Shown here in pieces: positions 33,033 through 46,500 of a DNA stretch of 64,000 nucleotides. Origin of the DNA: Gerris lacustris (lineage: Eukaryota > Arthropoda > Insecta > Hemiptera > Gerridae); NCBI GenBank assembly GCA_951217055.1, contig OX578277.1, positions 106,896,119 to 106,960,118 of the forward strand. The letters run 5' to 3'. A model generated the notes under the pieces. That model was given only the letters and a program-made list of their open reading frames with translations, ran no database searches and was not told the origin of the DNA. The position numbers and the translations under genes are program-made. Every line of letters starts with the position of its first letter. Positions within the stretch are counted from its first letter, which is position 1.

Positions 33033-33921
33033 GTGTATTTTTCACTGTCTGTTTCCCGTAGTAAATAATAATTATAATTTGATTTAGATTAAAATTTAAA
33101 CTTTCCGTAGTATGAAAACAACCAAAAACTTAAAATTGAATACCTTATCACTATCACCCATATAAACAACAGGCCTAAACATCAAATAAACTTTCTCCTA
33201 CCACTAGATCTAGATCTAAGCGTCCCCAGATCTAGAGGTCAAAATTCACAGAGCCAAAGATATTGGGAGATGCGTCAACCAATAACAAAGGCTCTAATGC
33301 AGCGGTATAAAAAATAAACCGCTACAGGGGTTAATACATACACAAATCTTTTTGTATTAGAATTATGTTTTCAGGCAACTACCAATAATAAGATAATTGC
33401 TGATAATAATTATTTACTTAAAAACATAAAATTTAATTGACTATATTTCGTCCATACCTGGGTAGCTTCACCTTATCTGAATTTGACATGTGAATTGATA
33501 TACATAATATTTATATGATACTTTTTATTTTGCATGAGTAACATTACCATTATAAAAGCATTCTTTATCAGTTATAAATGATTGGTTATTTTGACTTTGA
33601 TTTTATACCACCAAAAATCTTCAAAATCGAAGCGGGCTTTTTACATTCCACAAAATATGCATCTTTCGGTCTGTCTGTCAGTAACGTTTACATGTCCGAA
33701 ACTTTTCTGATGGACAATTTTCCAAGCTTTAATTCATAACCTATTGTTCGCGCCAGGGAGCTCTTGGCTTGACCTGGATACGACTAGGTATAATAACAAA
33801 AAGAAATAAAAGAGAATCGAGTGGACTGTAGTTTGCATTTAAAGAAAATGAATTCAACAGATTGGTAGATTGATAGACATGAAATATAATATATAATATG
33901 GGTAGCTGATAGAGTATAGAG

Positions 33922-34448
33922 ATGAGGTGAGGTGAAGTGTGGTGGCTGATTGTGACATGAGGTGAGGTGATGTGTGGTGACTGATTGTAACATGAGGTGA
34001 GGTGATGTGTGGTGGCTGATTGTGACATGAGGTGAGGTGATGTGTGGTGGCTGATTGTGACATGAGGTGAGGTGATGTGTGGTGGCTGATTGTAACATGA
34101 GGTGAGGTGATGTGTGGTGGCTTATTGTGACAGGAGGTGAGGTGATGTTTGGTGGCTGATTGTAACATGAGGTGAGGTGATGTGTGGTGGCTGATTGTGA
34201 CATGAGGTGAGGTGATGTGTGGTGGCTGATTGTGACATGAGGTGAGGTGATGTGTGGTGGCTGATTGTGACATGAGGTGAGGTGAAGTGTAGTTGCTGAT
34301 TGTGACATGAGGTGAGGTGAAGTGTGGTGGCTGATTGTGACATGAGGTGAGGTGATGTGTGGTGGCTGAATGCGACATGAGGTGAGGTGATGTGTGGTGG
34401 CTTATTGTGACAGGAGGTGAGGTGATGTGTGGTGGATGATTGTGACAT
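33922..34448. repeat. 35-bp minisatellite, about 15 copies
   Basis: The unit is GGTGAGGTGATGTGTGGTGG then CTGATTGTGACATGA. Monomers differ at a few sites (GATTG versus TATTG, CATGA versus CAGGA). The minus strand stays open in all three frames because the unit lacks stops unless TTATTG replaces GATTG. The right edge encodes the C-terminus of 4TM-2. Confidence 0.95.
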
Positions 34449-34574
34449 CTTCTGTTGGTGGTGGTGAGAGTTGGAACCCTTCCAAATTAAACACTTCTTC
34501 ACTTTCCTTAAAGCCAGGATAAAGAGAAGAACAAGAGTAGAAATTCCGGTATATCGTTAGTATCTCTTGGATGA
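34402..34574 (-). CDS. 4TM-2 exon 6 (C-terminus, ends in minisatellite)
   Basis: The acceptor is TTTTAATATCTTAG. It completes a Phe codon from exon 5 and encodes IQEILTIYRNFYSCSSLYPG, FKESEEVFNLEGFQL and SPPPTEDVTI, then IIHHTSPHLLSQ read from the first 35-bp monomer. The stop TAA is 34404-34402 and exists only because this monomer has TTATTG where most have GATTG. The final hydrophobic segment is weaker than expected for a fourth helix. Confidence 0.62.
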
Positions 34575-37500
34575 CTAAGATATTAAAATATATAAATGTT
34601 ACACCTTAAAAAAATGACCACTACACCCATGGAGGGCTACACACACACTTGCCTCTATTTGAGTTTCCACAAATTGGAGGGAAAGTCCCATGAGAGCAGG
34701 TTAGCCAATAGTAAGCTTCTAATCCAAGAACTTAGGGGCCCCTTCAGATGCTTGCAGACTAAAACCTATGGACTAGCCTGCATTGTTGGTCTAGTGTTCA
34801 ATGGTGCTCGAACACCTATAAACCTTTTTCTTTATTGGCATAGTTACTGCATAAAGTAGCGAAAACAAAAGAAACGTCAGTAACAGTAAGTGTAGTTAAA
34901 AGTCTCCCCTCATTCAAAAATATCTGCAAAAGTGTTGTTCCTTATAATATAAGGAAGAACTCTTTTTTATGTTGTTTTATATATAATGTTAAGCATTTTA
35001 TATTATTAAGAACAAAATTCTCCTTACTTCTCACGTTCAAGTTCAGGATTTATATCGTAAGCCCAATAGCGTTTCGTTTCATACCTATTTTCGACAAGCT
35101 ATAACGTTTACTGATAGTATGGACATTAATAGTATAGTGTTGTAAGTCCGGACTGGTGGATGATCAGCCGTTCGGTGTCGGCCAACAGTGTGCTAGGGCA
35201 GTGGTTCTTAACTTTTTGGTAACTACGGCCCCCTTAAAATTTCCAAATGTAATAAATATAGTACCTAAATACCTTTCGAGGCCCCCTGGGGGGCCGCGGC
35301 CCCCCGGTTAAGAACCACTGAGCTAGGGTATCTCACCTTGCTTTGGCTTATCTGCAATGTGAAAACGCACTCGTTAGGGTCGGTCTCACCTTGCTTTGAC
35401 ATTAATAGTATAGTGTTGTAAGTCCGGACTGGTGGATGATCAGCCGTTCGATGTCGGTCAATAGTGTGCTAGGGTATGTCTCACCTTGCTTAGACTTACC
35501 TGCTGTATGAATAGGCACTCGCTAGGGTCGGTCTCACCTCGTTGGGAGTCAGCCGGACTCGCGAGCAGTGTAAAAGCCGTCAATTTTTACTTGACTTTCA
35601 TAATATGAACTAGAGGCAGCCTGTTAACAAGAGTTATTTATTTCCTTAAATTTTATAGTTGATATTAAGTATATTTTTGCTTTTGTTGTATATATAATTA
35701 AGTATATGGCTGGTCATAAGAATAAGAAAAGTCAGAACCAGCTTAGGGATGTTATCTTGTTATGACCCAAAACAGTGACCAGGTTCAACCTGTATTATAT
35801 AGAAGGTCTGCTGGTCAATGTTGTGGTTCAAGATTCGATCTGATTGAGAGACTCTCCTTCAGTGGACTCTGCGCGTCTACGTGGCAAGTCAAGAGATGAG
35901 GGAGTCAAGGGAGGGGTCTGCTGGTTAATGTCGTAGTTCATGATTTGATCTGATTGAGAGACTCTCCTTCAGTTGGACTCTGCGCGTCTACGTGGCAAGT
36001 CAAGAGATGAGGGAGTCAAGGGATGGGTCTGCTGGTTAATGTCTTAGTTCATGATTCGATCTGATTGAGAGACTCTCCTTCAGTTGGACTCTGCGCGTCT
36101 ACGTGGCAAGTCAAGAGATGAGGGAGTCAAGGGATGGGTCTGCTGGTGAATGTGGTAGTTCATGATTCGATCTGATTGAGAGACTCTCCTTCAGGTAACC
36201 TCTGCGTCTCCAAGGCAAGTTAAGACATGAGGGAACAGTCCTGTTTCCTCACATTACAACAAACATCCTCATTAACTATCAACTCATCATGATTTACTTT
36301 TTTCTCAATACTTAATACATATTTATTGCAAAACACTCGCTTTATTGATGAAGAAAAAATGCTTTTATCAACGATACAAAATATAAACATTTTAGATGAG
36401 TAGAAAGTGATTCTTTTCGTTGTTGTATTCATTGCACATGCGCGTTCATAATTCTTCTTTATTTTAGCCCTAGTGTGGAAATAAAGAAGAATTATTAATC
36501 TTATCGCACGATTAGCGTGTTAGTTTACATTTAACAAAACAAATTTGCTGTTTGTTCAATTAAATTAACTGGTTTTTTTTTTCTGTATTTATTATTAAAA
36601 TCCAACAATCTTAGATAAAGTACTGTATGCAACTCGTGTGAAAACTGCATTTTGCTTTGCTCGTGCGGTTTTTTTACCTGAGCGATAGGGGTGCAAACAC
36701 AATGCTCTTATATTTAAAATGCTACTTTCCGCACTAGACGTCTAATGTACTATTCTTTTAATTTTGTCGTAACTCCGGTAAGTACAAATAGTTAGTTATT
36801 TTTAATGTTGTCTCTTTTCTAACTCAGCCATGTATAAGCACATAGCATCGTATACGCATACTTAGCAGTGTGATTTTATCATTTATATTTAATGAAAAGC
36901 GTAAAGAATTTCGTTCCTACCGGATGTCCCGCGACACCGCACGTATTTTATTTATTTATTTATTTTTTTTAATAAAAGAAAAACGATTGACTAAGATCGA
37001 ACAATGGGCTTAAAAGTACTTTAAATGTATCAAAGAAACAAATGAACACAAACCTGAAGGAAATTGGATCATTTAAAAATTGCTGATACCAAGGCTTTTT
37101 CCTTTTCTTCACCTTGTTCAGAGTTTTGTTTGTATAAAGAAAAAGGTTCTCTGTTTATGAATAATGATTACCCATAACATGTTTTGCTCTTATCACCTTT
37201 ATTTATTTATGAATATCAAGCTTTAAAAAAATATAAAATACATTATAGTAACATATAAATTGCTCTTGCTTCCATGTTGCTCTAGACGATTGGTTGCTGG
37301 ACTTTGAGTTTCCTGTAGTAACTATTAACTACGATTAGATAGTAGCAGGCCAAACCTAGAATATTAACAAATGTTTTAGACAAAATACATAATACATAAA
37401 GAAATCCCGTTAAGTACTTGCTAGCAAGCTACAAAACGGGTTTCTTCGGCAAGAAAAATTCATATTTTCTACATTGTTTGCCAAAAAGTTGGACTTTGGA

Positions 37501-40500
37501 GGGTGCATATTATCCTTTAGCATTTTAGGTAAACACTTTTTTGTTCTTATGGGGTGAAATGGCTGCATTTTGGAAACACGATATATATAATATTTGTGAT
37601 CTACTCTTTCAATGCCTTTGGGGGTAGGGAAACTAAAAAATTATTTTTATTTTTTTTTTTACTTCAAACTATAAAACAGTTTTCTATCAATACAACAGCT
37701 TAGACACATCAGAAAGTCATAAAAATAAAATAAAATGTAGGTATTCTAACAACCACCTGGTACCACTAAAACAGAAAACTAAAAAACAAAAAGAAATACT
37801 GCAAATTCATGAAGCAACCTTAATAATGCAGTAAAGAAACCAGTGTTATATTCTAAATAAAAAAAAAAAATATATATATATATATATATGTATGTATATA
37901 TAATTGGTAACAAGAAGAAGAATGATGAGTAAGGAATGTAGGATAGAAATATGTGAGTCACTGTTTTGGGTGGTGCCTTATCCTTATCCTATAAGCCTAG
38001 TCTACATTGGTCGAGAAAATGGTCAAGTGCACTAGCTTGCTTTTTAGCACAAGGGACGGTCGAGTAAAATGGTGTGCTGTTTTTTGGAAGAGTGACTCTA
38101 AAGTCGTTCACACGTACTTGAGATAGTAGCCTTAGTAAAGTGAGGTAATTACGTTTTTAGTTCCGAATAATCCCGCAATTATTATATAGAAGAGGTATTC
38201 AACGTTAGGACGGATGTGGGGTGGGGGGTCTACTCGTCCTTCGGTGGGCGAGCTACTCTACCTCCGCACTCGCCCATTTACTCGACCAACTTTTATCCAC
38301 TCTCCTCGACCGTTTACTTTCCTTATCGTTCACATTAGGCAAGTAGCATGGCCGAGTGCTTCTCGACCTAGCTACTCGCCCGTTTACTCAACCAATGTAA
38401 ACCAGGCTATAGAGAGCTCTCCTGTAAAATCACGGTTTTAGACGTTCACCTGCACTTTTAAATTTGACGTCTGAACAAATTGTTAAAAAAAAGAGAGCGG
38501 AGGAGTTTCCATTTGAAACAGGGTGCGTCTTATAATCGATTCATTAATGGTTTTTTTTTCCCCCAAATTTTTTATTCGAAAATCGAGACGTGTCTTATAT
38601 TCAAGGGCGTCTAATATTCAATTCAATACGGTAACTCTTTTAGTTTCCTGGATAAACAATGTTATTATGGTAATTTGTTGCGTACTAAGACTAGATTAGA
38701 TTATTAATATCCATACTTACATATTGATACGAGATTAGATCCAGTTTCTGAGTAGCTACCCGATAGAATACTTGTGATGGTTGTTATAACGCTAAAAACT
38801 ATCAAACAAATGTTTATGATCATCCAAGAGTACAGCGCCGAAGTTCTTTGCTGAAATACAAAGAATAAATATTATGTAATGTTGTTGAGCTGAGCGAAGC
38901 GAAGCTCTTATATTACACTTTGCATTTGTTTGGACGCATACTCCTCCTGAACGGCTGAACCGATCCGCACAAAATTTGGCACAGTCAATGTGACCAGCCA
39001 CAGGAAGGTATAAATCTGAAATGGTCCAAATTGGTACACAGGGGTATTGAGTATGGGGTACAAAAGTATCCTCCTGAACGGCTGAACCGATCCGCACAAA
39101 ACTCATCACGGTCATATGACCAACCACAGGAAAGTATAAATCTGAAATGGTACAAAAGTTAAAATAGTATATGCCCTTCGTGATGCATTTCGTTGGAAAG
39201 CTCTTAAGAGTACAGTTATTATTGTTATGTTCATATTTTCATTGAAGAGGGGGTGGGGGGTATATAGTAAATAGGAAGAAAATACTTTTCCAAGTAGCAC
39301 GAGTTTGTCCCTAGGATATCCACAGGACCAGTCACTTGGTCCATTGACACATCCTGTGGAGGGTAGATTTATTCCTTTTGGATGTCTTCTGGATGACCTA
39401 ATGTCCGCCCTTCTATTGACCATAGAACTTCCAGAGCATATACAGTGGGATATGCTATGGACAGTTTTGGGACATATTCTAGACCATCGCCATATGGATT
39501 ATCAGTTACAGCGCCTTATGTTAATTCTTAGATTTAAGTACTAGAAGTTGTATGTTATCTCTGTGAGATTTAAACCCGTTGCCTCCTGAATGGTCCGTCT
39601 ATCCACTCAACTATGAGTCATTTCCGATTTGGGGCAACTGAAAATGTATACTTCAACCATACACCATAAACATATAACTAAAACATCATTCTTTATGTAT
39701 AACGTAAATAAATCCATTTCTAATTAAATCTGTTAACATTTTTTAATAAAAGCAAAAAGCTTTAGGAATTGTAACTCTAGACATCCCGTTAAGGACACCT
39801 ATAGGATACAGCAACTGGACATCCCGTTAATAATATCTACTGGACATCCTTAGGATGAGCCAAGAGGCATCCAAAACGGGATAACCATAGGGGAATCCAT
39901 GTATCAACGATTATAGACAGGCTCAAATCTGGACAAAAGGATATTCCGGGGATGTCTTTTGGGTCAGCAGTGCTACTTAGATATTTAATTAAAAATATTA
40001 CTATTTTTATCAGCTGTTTATAAATAAAAATGTTTATTGTTTAAAATTAAAATGCACGCTCAGCTCATAATATTGCAAGCCGACAACTGCATTGCACACC
40101 TAGTCAAGATAAAGGTATAAATAAAAATTAAAATAAATCTGCTAGAAGTGATGCACATAACACCGGATTTGATAAAGTATATGGGCTCCAATTGGAGAAA
40201 GCTTGCTATTTCGCTCAAAAGAACTTGCAATGAAGTACACTTGAATACCAAAGGATTGGGAACCCTCAGTAATTCCTATATTATAAAAAAGAGATAACAG
40301 GGAATGTTGGAACTATCTGAGATAACAGGGAATGTTGGAACCATCTGAGATAACTGGATCTGAGATAACAGGGAATGTTGGAACCATCTGAGGTAACAGG
40401 GAATGTTGGAACCATCTGAGATAACTGGATCTGAGATAACTGGGAATGTTGGAACCATCTGCGATAACTGGATCTGAGATAACAGGGAATGTTGGAACCA

Positions 40501-43500
40501 TCTGAGATAACTGGATCTGAGATAACTGGGAATGTTGGAACCATCTGCGATAACTGGATCTGAGATAACTGGGAATGTTGGAACCATCTGAGGTAACAGG
40601 GAATGTTGGAACCATCTGAGATAACTGAATCTGAGATAACAGGGAATGTTGGAACCATCTGAGATAACTGGATCTGAGATAACTGGGAATGTTGGAACCA
40701 TCTGCGATAACTGGATCTGAGATAACTGGGAATGTTGGAACCATCTGAGGTAACAGGGAATGTTGGAACCATCTGAGATAACTGAATCTGAGATAACAGG
40801 GAATGTTGGAACCATCTGAGGTAACTGGATCTGAGATAACAGGGAATGTTGGAACCATCTGCGATAACTGGATCTGAGATAACTGGGAATGTTGGAACCA
40901 TCTGAGGTAACAGGGAATGTTGGAACCATCTGAGATAACTGAATCTGAGATAACAGGGAATGTTGGAACCATCTGCGATAACTGGATCTGAGATAACTGG
41001 GAATGTTGGAACCATCTGAGGTAACAGGGAATGTTGGAACCATCTGAGATAACAGGGAATGTTGGAACCATCTGAGATAACTGGATCTGAGATAACTGGG
41101 AATGTTGGAACCATCTGAGGTAACAGGGAATGTTGGAACCATTTGAGGTAACAGGGAATGTTGGAACCATCTGAGATAACTGAATCTGAGATAACAGGGA
41201 ATGTTGGAACCATCTGCGATAACTGGATCTGAGATAACTGGGAATGTTGGAACCATCTGCGATAACTGAATCTGAGATAACAGGGAATGTTGGAACCATC
41301 TGAGATAACTGGATCTGAGATAACAGGGAATGTTGGAACCATCTGCGATAACTGGATCTGAGAAACTGGGAATGTTGGAACCATCTGAGGTAACAGGGAA
41401 TGTTGGAACTATCTGAGATAACTGAATCTGAGATAACAGGGAATGTTGGAACCATCTGCGATAACTGGATCTGAGATAACTGGGAATGTTGGAACCATCT
41501 GAGATAACTGAATCTGAGATAACAGGGAATGTTGGAACCATCTGAGATAACTGGATCTGAGATAACTGGGAATGTTGGAACCATCTGCGATAACTGGATC
41601 TGAGATAACTGGGAATGTTGGAACCATCTGAGGTAACAGGGAATGTTGGAACCATCTGAGATAACTGAATCTGAGATAACAGGGAATGTTGGAACCATCT
41701 GAGATAACTGAATCTGAGATAACAGGGAATGTTGGAACCATCTGAGGTAACAGGGAATGTTGGAACCATCTGAGATAACAGGGAATGTGGGAGTCTTTCT
41801 GCTCAGCGTACCTGGGAAAGTCTACTAAAGGATTCTAGAGTATAGATTGAGGATGCAGATTGAGAATCAGTTATAGATGATATCAATGCGGCTTTCGACG
41901 TAAGAGTACGGCGACAGTGCACGCTGGGTCCGAGTCAGTTTGAAACTCAGAAAACAAGCGGAGAATTAAACAGTGTAGTTAAATCAGGGTGGCCATGGTG
42001 GAAGCATGCAACTGGTTCATTCAATTATTTATTATTATTGGGTTTGCAAGGATTCGGAGTTTGAAACTTTACCGGAATGCTTAGGGCTTAGATCATTCTT
42101 GTATGGTTAGGTTCGTATTTAAATGGACTACATTTTAGTTTCATTTTAATCAACATTGTCAGAACCGTTTTTGAGAACTATTTTTTCCGAATTTTGTGGT
42201 TTAATGCCCTTAATTTTGGAGGTAAAATTAATTTATCGCTTTTTCCTAGGAGTTAGGTTTATCTGAACATGTATGCCAAATTTCATCGAAATTAGTATTC
42301 ATATATGTGCTCAAACAACAGACATTTTTTATGAACCTTTTTTTTTAGCACTCACGAGACCTTTCTAAATGCAAATCCATCAAATTTTTAAAATATAATT
42401 TTTGTGCTATCGCAACTCGCATTAAAAGGAACTCGCAAAATACTGCGTAAACGGAACGTTATTAGGATAGTTAGAAAGGAATAAAACCGCTTCATTCAAA
42501 ATAATATTTAGAAAAAAATGAATCCCCATCAGGATGCTGAAACAGTCTATTAATGAGAAAACCCCACATAAACCTTCCACTGAATAGCCTCACTTTACCC
42601 CCTCTCACCCAATTCACCACGGAATCTGAGCCACTTGTTCCAAACTCAGGTGGTCGCAGGTTCAAGACCCGTGTAAGTCAAAATATTTTTTATACGTACA
42701 GAAGGGAAATTAGTTCCTCTTTTTTCTGGACCCGTACTATAGCCCTGTATTATTGTTTCATACTATTAGTATTACTAATTACGTAGTAATTATTAATAAA
42801 TATGGTTTAATTGTCACTAATAAAATGAATGATTTTTACCTTATACACTCCATGCAGCAATAAAAATCCTAAAAGCAGTGTTATTAAACTTGATATTACC
42901 CCAATCACACCTACCACTGTCAACAAAATAACATATTTAATATTAAATAACATTATATATTGTATATTCAAGATTATGTAAGTTATTTTTAATTTAAGGA
43001 TCATATTATTTATGTCCTAAATTTAGAACTACCCAGCCATGGTGGGGGTTTTCTATCGTCGCTCCACTGGTGCTGCACTCCTTCCTCCATTTAGAAAGTA
43101 GAACTAATAGCCCTGCCACTAAATGTTACTGTTCAATAACCAAATATGCCTCCACAAAAAGAAACAAACAAATAATTTAACAACAATAAATTCAAAAATA
43201 CAGTATAAGATACAAACAAATTAATAAGATCAATAATGCATGTGGACGTTAATTAACCACAATATAAATAAAGCAATAACTTAATAAAAAAATAGCAAAA
43301 GCTACGCGGAACCGCGGGGTTCCGCAAGCCAAGCGGAACTACAAATTTCCATTGGAAATTTGTAGTTCAATGTTGTGCAGTTTAAACTTCCTTCATAACT
43401 ACTACCATTGTGGATGTTATTTTAAGTTTAGATAATTTAAAAGAATTATTTTAGTTGGATTAGGGTTTTTAGAATATTGCTTAGTTAAACATAACCGTAG

Positions 43501-46500
43501 TAGTTTAAAAGAAGTTTAAACTGCACAACATTGAACTACAAATTTCCAATGGAAATTCACTCGGCTTGCAGAACCCCGCGGTAGGGTTTTTTTTTTTATT
43601 GATTATTTTTTAACTTTTTAGGGTTTTGTAGATACTTCTCAAAACCCTTATACCGAGGGTGATGTGTCCGTCCGTCCGTCGCTCTTTGGTTCATAGGGCC
43701 CGAACCGTTTAAGCGAAAGTACTGAAATTTGAAACACTGGTGCAACTTTTTGACCCAACCACAGGAAAAATATACAGAAGTTCATAATTAGATTTGCGCA
43801 TGCGCAATTCGAAAAAATGTGGTAAACTCAAAAATTTATATTTTTTTAAATTTTTGAGTAGGGTATCAAATGAAAGCTGCTGAAGAGTAGGACACAAATA
43901 TATATATGATTTTTTAAATGTTGCATTCCTTATTGGTTAAATAAATCAAAATATACCCAAAAAAAATTTCCCCCCCCCCAACCACTATAGATCGGCTGGC
44001 GCTAAAATTTTGAAATAATTCATGCTAATATCTTATTGTGGGGCGATGAAAATTCCGGGAGTTCATCCCAAATTTTCAAAAATTGTTAATTTTGGGCGCG
44101 AAAAAGTGAAGTGCGCCCAAAATTTTATTTTTTTAAAATTTCGTGTTGGGTATTAAATGAAAGCTGCTGAAGAGTAGGACACAAATATATATATGCTTTT
44201 TTAAAATTTGCATTCCTTATAGGGGAAAAAAATAAAAATATACCCCAAAAAAATTTCCCCCCCCCCAACCACTATAGATCGGCTGGTGCTAAAATTTCGA
44301 AATAATTCATACTAATACCTTATAGTGAGGCGATGATATTTCCGGGAGTTCATTCCCAGGTTTTAAAAATTACCAATTTTGTGCGCGAAAATTTGGAGTG
44401 CGCCCAAAATTTTATTTTTTAAAAATTTTGAGTTGGGTATCAAATGAAAGCTGCTGAAGAGTAGGACACAAATATATATTTGCTTTTTTAAATTTTTAAG
44501 TCAAAATATACCCCCAAAAAAATCCCCCCCCCCCCCCCCCCCCCCCAAATTTTATATAATGGCTGGTCTTAAAATTTTGAAATTATTCATGGTTACACCG
44601 TATGGTTGGGCGATGAAAATTTCCTAAAAAATGTAATTTATCTTGTCGTTATTACCTATAAAAAATATTGTGACCTCCCGGGGGATCGAACCCGGGATCC
44701 TTAGGATTGAAGAAAAAAAATCATAATTACATAACGGGTATGCTTAATCATCTACAAAACCCTAAAAAGTACTTGGACGCAAGTACTTCCCTGTGATTTT
44801 TTCATTTCATTTTTCGTTTCATTGGTTTTACCAATGAAACCCTAAAAAACATAAGAAGCATTAAATAATATGAATGGTTACCTAGAACAATTGTTGCATC
44901 GTCTTTGTTGACATTTGGTAACACACTGATCAACATAGCAATTGAAGCAATCCCTGTCACAGCTCCAACAAACTAAAGAAAAAAAGTTTACACATTAGTG
45001 TGGCACATTGCTTCCATCATTTTTATTTTAAACAATTACCGGATTTTGAAAAATTATACGATAGAAATCAGTTTGAGACATCAGGGACCATTTTAATCCC
45101 CTGTCTGTCTGTCATTCAATTTTTGGGAACCAAGATATGATAAAAAACAATTCATCCGATTTCAATGAAATTGGATGATAGGTCGTAATTAGCCCATTGT
45201 TCTTTCCCCCTTCATTAATTTTAAATCTCTCAAAATAGTTTTGTTGCCTTTACATGAATAAAAGTATGCATTTAGCAAAAGCAACAATATAGCAAAAGTT
45301 AAAGAGCGCAGCCGGTTAACATTTTTAAGGGTTCATAAATGGGCTACGTACGGTACGGGTACGTCATACCATCCAAGATTCTTAAAAATCAGATGAGTAC
45401 TTTTGAAGATATAATGTGTACATAAATGTATGTTTGTGCATATGTGGAAGAGAAGATAATGGCCGCAGAAGGTTGGAACTTATATGGGACCAACAATGGA
45501 CTAATTAAGACCAACCACCCAAATATCATTAAAATTAAACAAGTTTTAAGGCATGGTGGTTCTCAAAATTGTTTAATACCGAACAGTCTGACACTAAAGT
45601 AAATAGACGGCCAATTGGTGTGGCACATAGCTTCCTCGCATGTTATCACGTACTTTATTGAGTTTATGCTTTTACGAGCTATTATTGTCTAATTTGTTTA
45701 TTTGTTTCCCCGGTTTTTTTAATCTGTCAAAATTGTTTTGATTTTTTACTTGAATTAAAGTAGGGGAGAGTCGGACAAAACCGGGTAGGCGCGCCTACCT
45801 CGATATCTCCCTGATTAGTGATCCTATCTACCGGTAAACAATAAAGCTATTAGCGGTAGCCATTCCGTGCGGTTGGAGAGAAAAACAGCATCGGTGCTAC
45901 GTATTTTCATACTCAGAAAGTTTTTTTTGCTTCCGAGCTTACCGAAGGTAACGGAAGCTATGTGATCGTTCTAAAGAACGAAAAAATTTTAGGTCTCCGA
46001 TTTCAAAAATTCCAAGACAGAAATCCGTTTCAGACATCAGGGAACATTTTTGGTTCCGTGTCTGTCTGTCGGTCTGTCGGTCCGTCGGTCTGTCGGTCTG
46101 TCGGTCTATCGTTCAATTTTTGCGAACCAACATATCTTAAAAACTACACGTCCGATTTTAATGAAATTTGGATGGTAGGTCATAATTAGCTCATTGTTGG
46201 TCCCATATAAGTTTCAACTTTCTGCGCTAATTTGTTTCTCTTCCCCATGCGCACAAACATACATTTGTTTACACCTATAGCTTCAAAAGTACTTATCTGA
46301 TTTGTATGAACTTTTATAGTTTATTGTATGTAGTCCGCAGATAGCCCTAGATTAATTTAAACCGTCTGCGCTCTTTAACATTTGCAAAATTGATACTTTA
46401 ATTTATGTAAAAAATCCAAACAATTTTGACAGATTAAAGAAAAACGGGGGAAACAATTAGATAAATTAGATAATAATGGCTTGTAAAAGTATAAAATCAA

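Larger units (their letters stand above)
32402..33082. repeat. 248-bp inverted repeat with tRNA-like cores
   Basis: The left arm 32402-32649 and right arm 32835-33082 are near-identical inverted copies. Each carries a 74-nt tRNA-like sequence plus the same A/T-rich flank (TTTAGACAGTCAATATTTATG). The spacer holds a third, half copy (32748-32834). The arms differ at only a few positions, so the arrangement is young. The DNA could extrude as a cruciform. Confidence 0.85.
43613..44770. mobile_element. element bounded by 21-bp inverted ends, with 287-bp tandem units
   Basis: The ends are the inverse pair starting ACTTTTTAGGGTTTTGTAGA (43613-43633) and ending at 44770, identical over 21 bp. The first 140 bp are the inverse of 6540-6680. 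The interior is a 287-bp tandem repeat. A tRNA-like block lies near the right end (44668-44705). Confidence 0.75.

Noticed and set aside
33784..34378. 174-codon His/Ser/Pro-rich frames on the minus strand
   Set aside because: Artefacts of the 35-bp array. Only the edge unit is used, as the 4TM-2 tail.
34596..34859. 87-codon plus-strand frame
   Set aside because: No recognisable motif, no splice or promoter support, and it lies in an intron of a gene on the other strand.
40276..41769. Frames of 367 to 497 codons on the minus strand
   Set aside because: They are three overlapping frames through one satellite, open because the unit lacks stops on that strand.
42560..42690. tRNA-like B box (GCAGGTTCAAGACCCG)
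   Set aside because: No A box at a credible distance and no closing stems; too weak to list.
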